Shown: piece by piece, positions 6,181-6,607 of the stretch
Layout of the letters: the number at the start of each line of letters is the position of its first letter
Position numbering within the stretch: position 1 is the first letter of the stretch
Source: Bacteroidota bacterium
Lineage (GTDB): Bacteria > Bacteroidota > Bacteroidia > 2-12-FULL-35-15
Length of the DNA stretch: 6,607 bases
Assembly (NCBI GenBank): GCA_023251855.1
Contig: JAHEYA010000137.1
Coordinates: 1-6,607 of the forward strand
Direction: 5' to 3'
The notes under the pieces: model-generated
Database searches by the model: none
The model's input: the letters and a program-made list of their open reading frames with translations, nothing else
What the model was told of the DNA's origin: nothing
Position numbers and translations under genes: made by a program

Positions 6181-6607
6181 CTATTTTTTAATAACTTTTA
6201 ATGTTGTTCTTCTATTCATTTGGTGTTCCGCTTCTGTTTGTGCATTTTTCTTTATTGGCATTGATTCGCCATATCCCATTGCTGTTAAACGATTTTTATC
6301 TACGCCTTTGGCAATAAGATAATCCACAACATTTTGCGCCCGTGTTTCTGAAAGTTTCATATTATAATCTTCTGGTCCAATTTCATCTGTGTGTGCGTTT
6401 ATTTGAATTTTTATATTCGGTGTTTCTTTGATTGTACGTGCAATTTTATTCATTTCCTTTCTTGATTCCGGTTTCAACTCTGCCGAATTAGAAGCATAAT
6501 AAATGTTGGGAATATTTATTTCGGTATAAACAATTTTCACCAATTTAAAATTGAGATCCATACCGGTTTTTTTTGAAAATTCGGTACTATACTTTAATCC
6601 TACTGTT
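6181..6607 (-). CDS. OmpA-family C-terminal domain protein, partial (N-terminus beyond right edge)
   Basis: This is the C-terminal part of an outer-membrane protein ending in an OmpA-like peptidoglycan-binding domain. Residues are counted from the ATG at 6561. The domain spans about 15-126: IPNIYYASNSAELKPES (17-33), AHTDEIG with Asp59, YNMKLSETRAQNVVDYL (66-82) with Arg74, RLTAMGYGESMP (91-102), and NRRTTLKVI (116-124). Asp59 and Arg74 correspond to the pair that grips diaminopimelate of peptidoglycan in OmpA-type domains. The frame remains open to the right edge, adding 15 residues (TVGLKYSTEFSKKTG), and there is no signal peptide. The ATG at 6561 is therefore probably internal to a larger protein. 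The upstream residues resemble the linker found in PorE-like proteins, where TPR, PD40 and carboxypeptidase-regulatory-like domains precede OmpA. A PorP/SprF neighbour on the same strand supports that reading. One departure is Ala23, where relatives usually have an acidic residue in the 'YFDFN' motif. Confidence 0.88.
   Translation of the reverse strand, partial: TVGLKYSTEFSKKTGMDLNFKLVKIVYTEINIPNIYYASNSAELKPESRKEMNKIARTIKETPNIKIQINAHTDEIGPEDYNMKLSETRAQNVVDYLIAKGVDKNRLTAMGYGESMPIKKNAQTEAEHQMNRRTTLKVIKK

Overview
The window is a stretch of an AT-rich bacterial chromosome, most likely from a member of the Bacteroidota. The strongest marker is a PorP/SprF-family protein of the type IX secretion/gliding machinery. 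It sits beside an OmpA-type protein of the kind paired with it in that phylum. The lipoprotein signal peptidase has the enlarged form typical of Bacteroidota, and none of the genes has a clear Shine-Dalgarno sequence. I cannot place it below phylum level.

Layout: five genes run on the + strand from the left edge to 5036. They meet two genes on the - strand (5051 to the right edge) that converge on them with a 14-base gap. The first three + genes form a recognisable membrane-lipid modification set: a CFA-synthase-like SAM methyltransferase (cut by the left edge), an FAD-dependent amine-oxidase-type oxidoreductase and a DUF1365 protein. In other bacteria these three families travel together, and relatives are tied to modification of unsaturated acyl chains on phospholipids (cyclopropane, methylated or furan fatty acids). 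The product here cannot be read from sequence. Next come a YcaQ-type DNA glycosylase with an intact Q-I-D motif and a TTG start, and the lipoprotein signal peptidase LspA with a GTG start. Gaps of 76, 128, 25 and 11 bases would allow one transcript.

The - strand pair is the C-terminal part of an OmpA-family protein (running off the right edge) followed by a PorP/SprF-like outer-membrane protein. They probably act together at the outer membrane and peptidoglycan.

The least ordinary DNA is between genes. The 128-base gap before the DUF1365 gene holds a long imperfect inverted repeat (arms of 32 bases, each built from two near-copies with a 21-base period) that ends five bases before the start codon. 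The 224-base gap between the OmpA and PorP genes holds a REP-like element: two perfect short hairpins inside a larger imperfect inverted repeat. No RNA genes, CRISPR arrays, transposase genes or convincing terminators were seen. I did not find a clearly new multi-gene system. The lipid cassette and the two repeat elements are the items most worth following.
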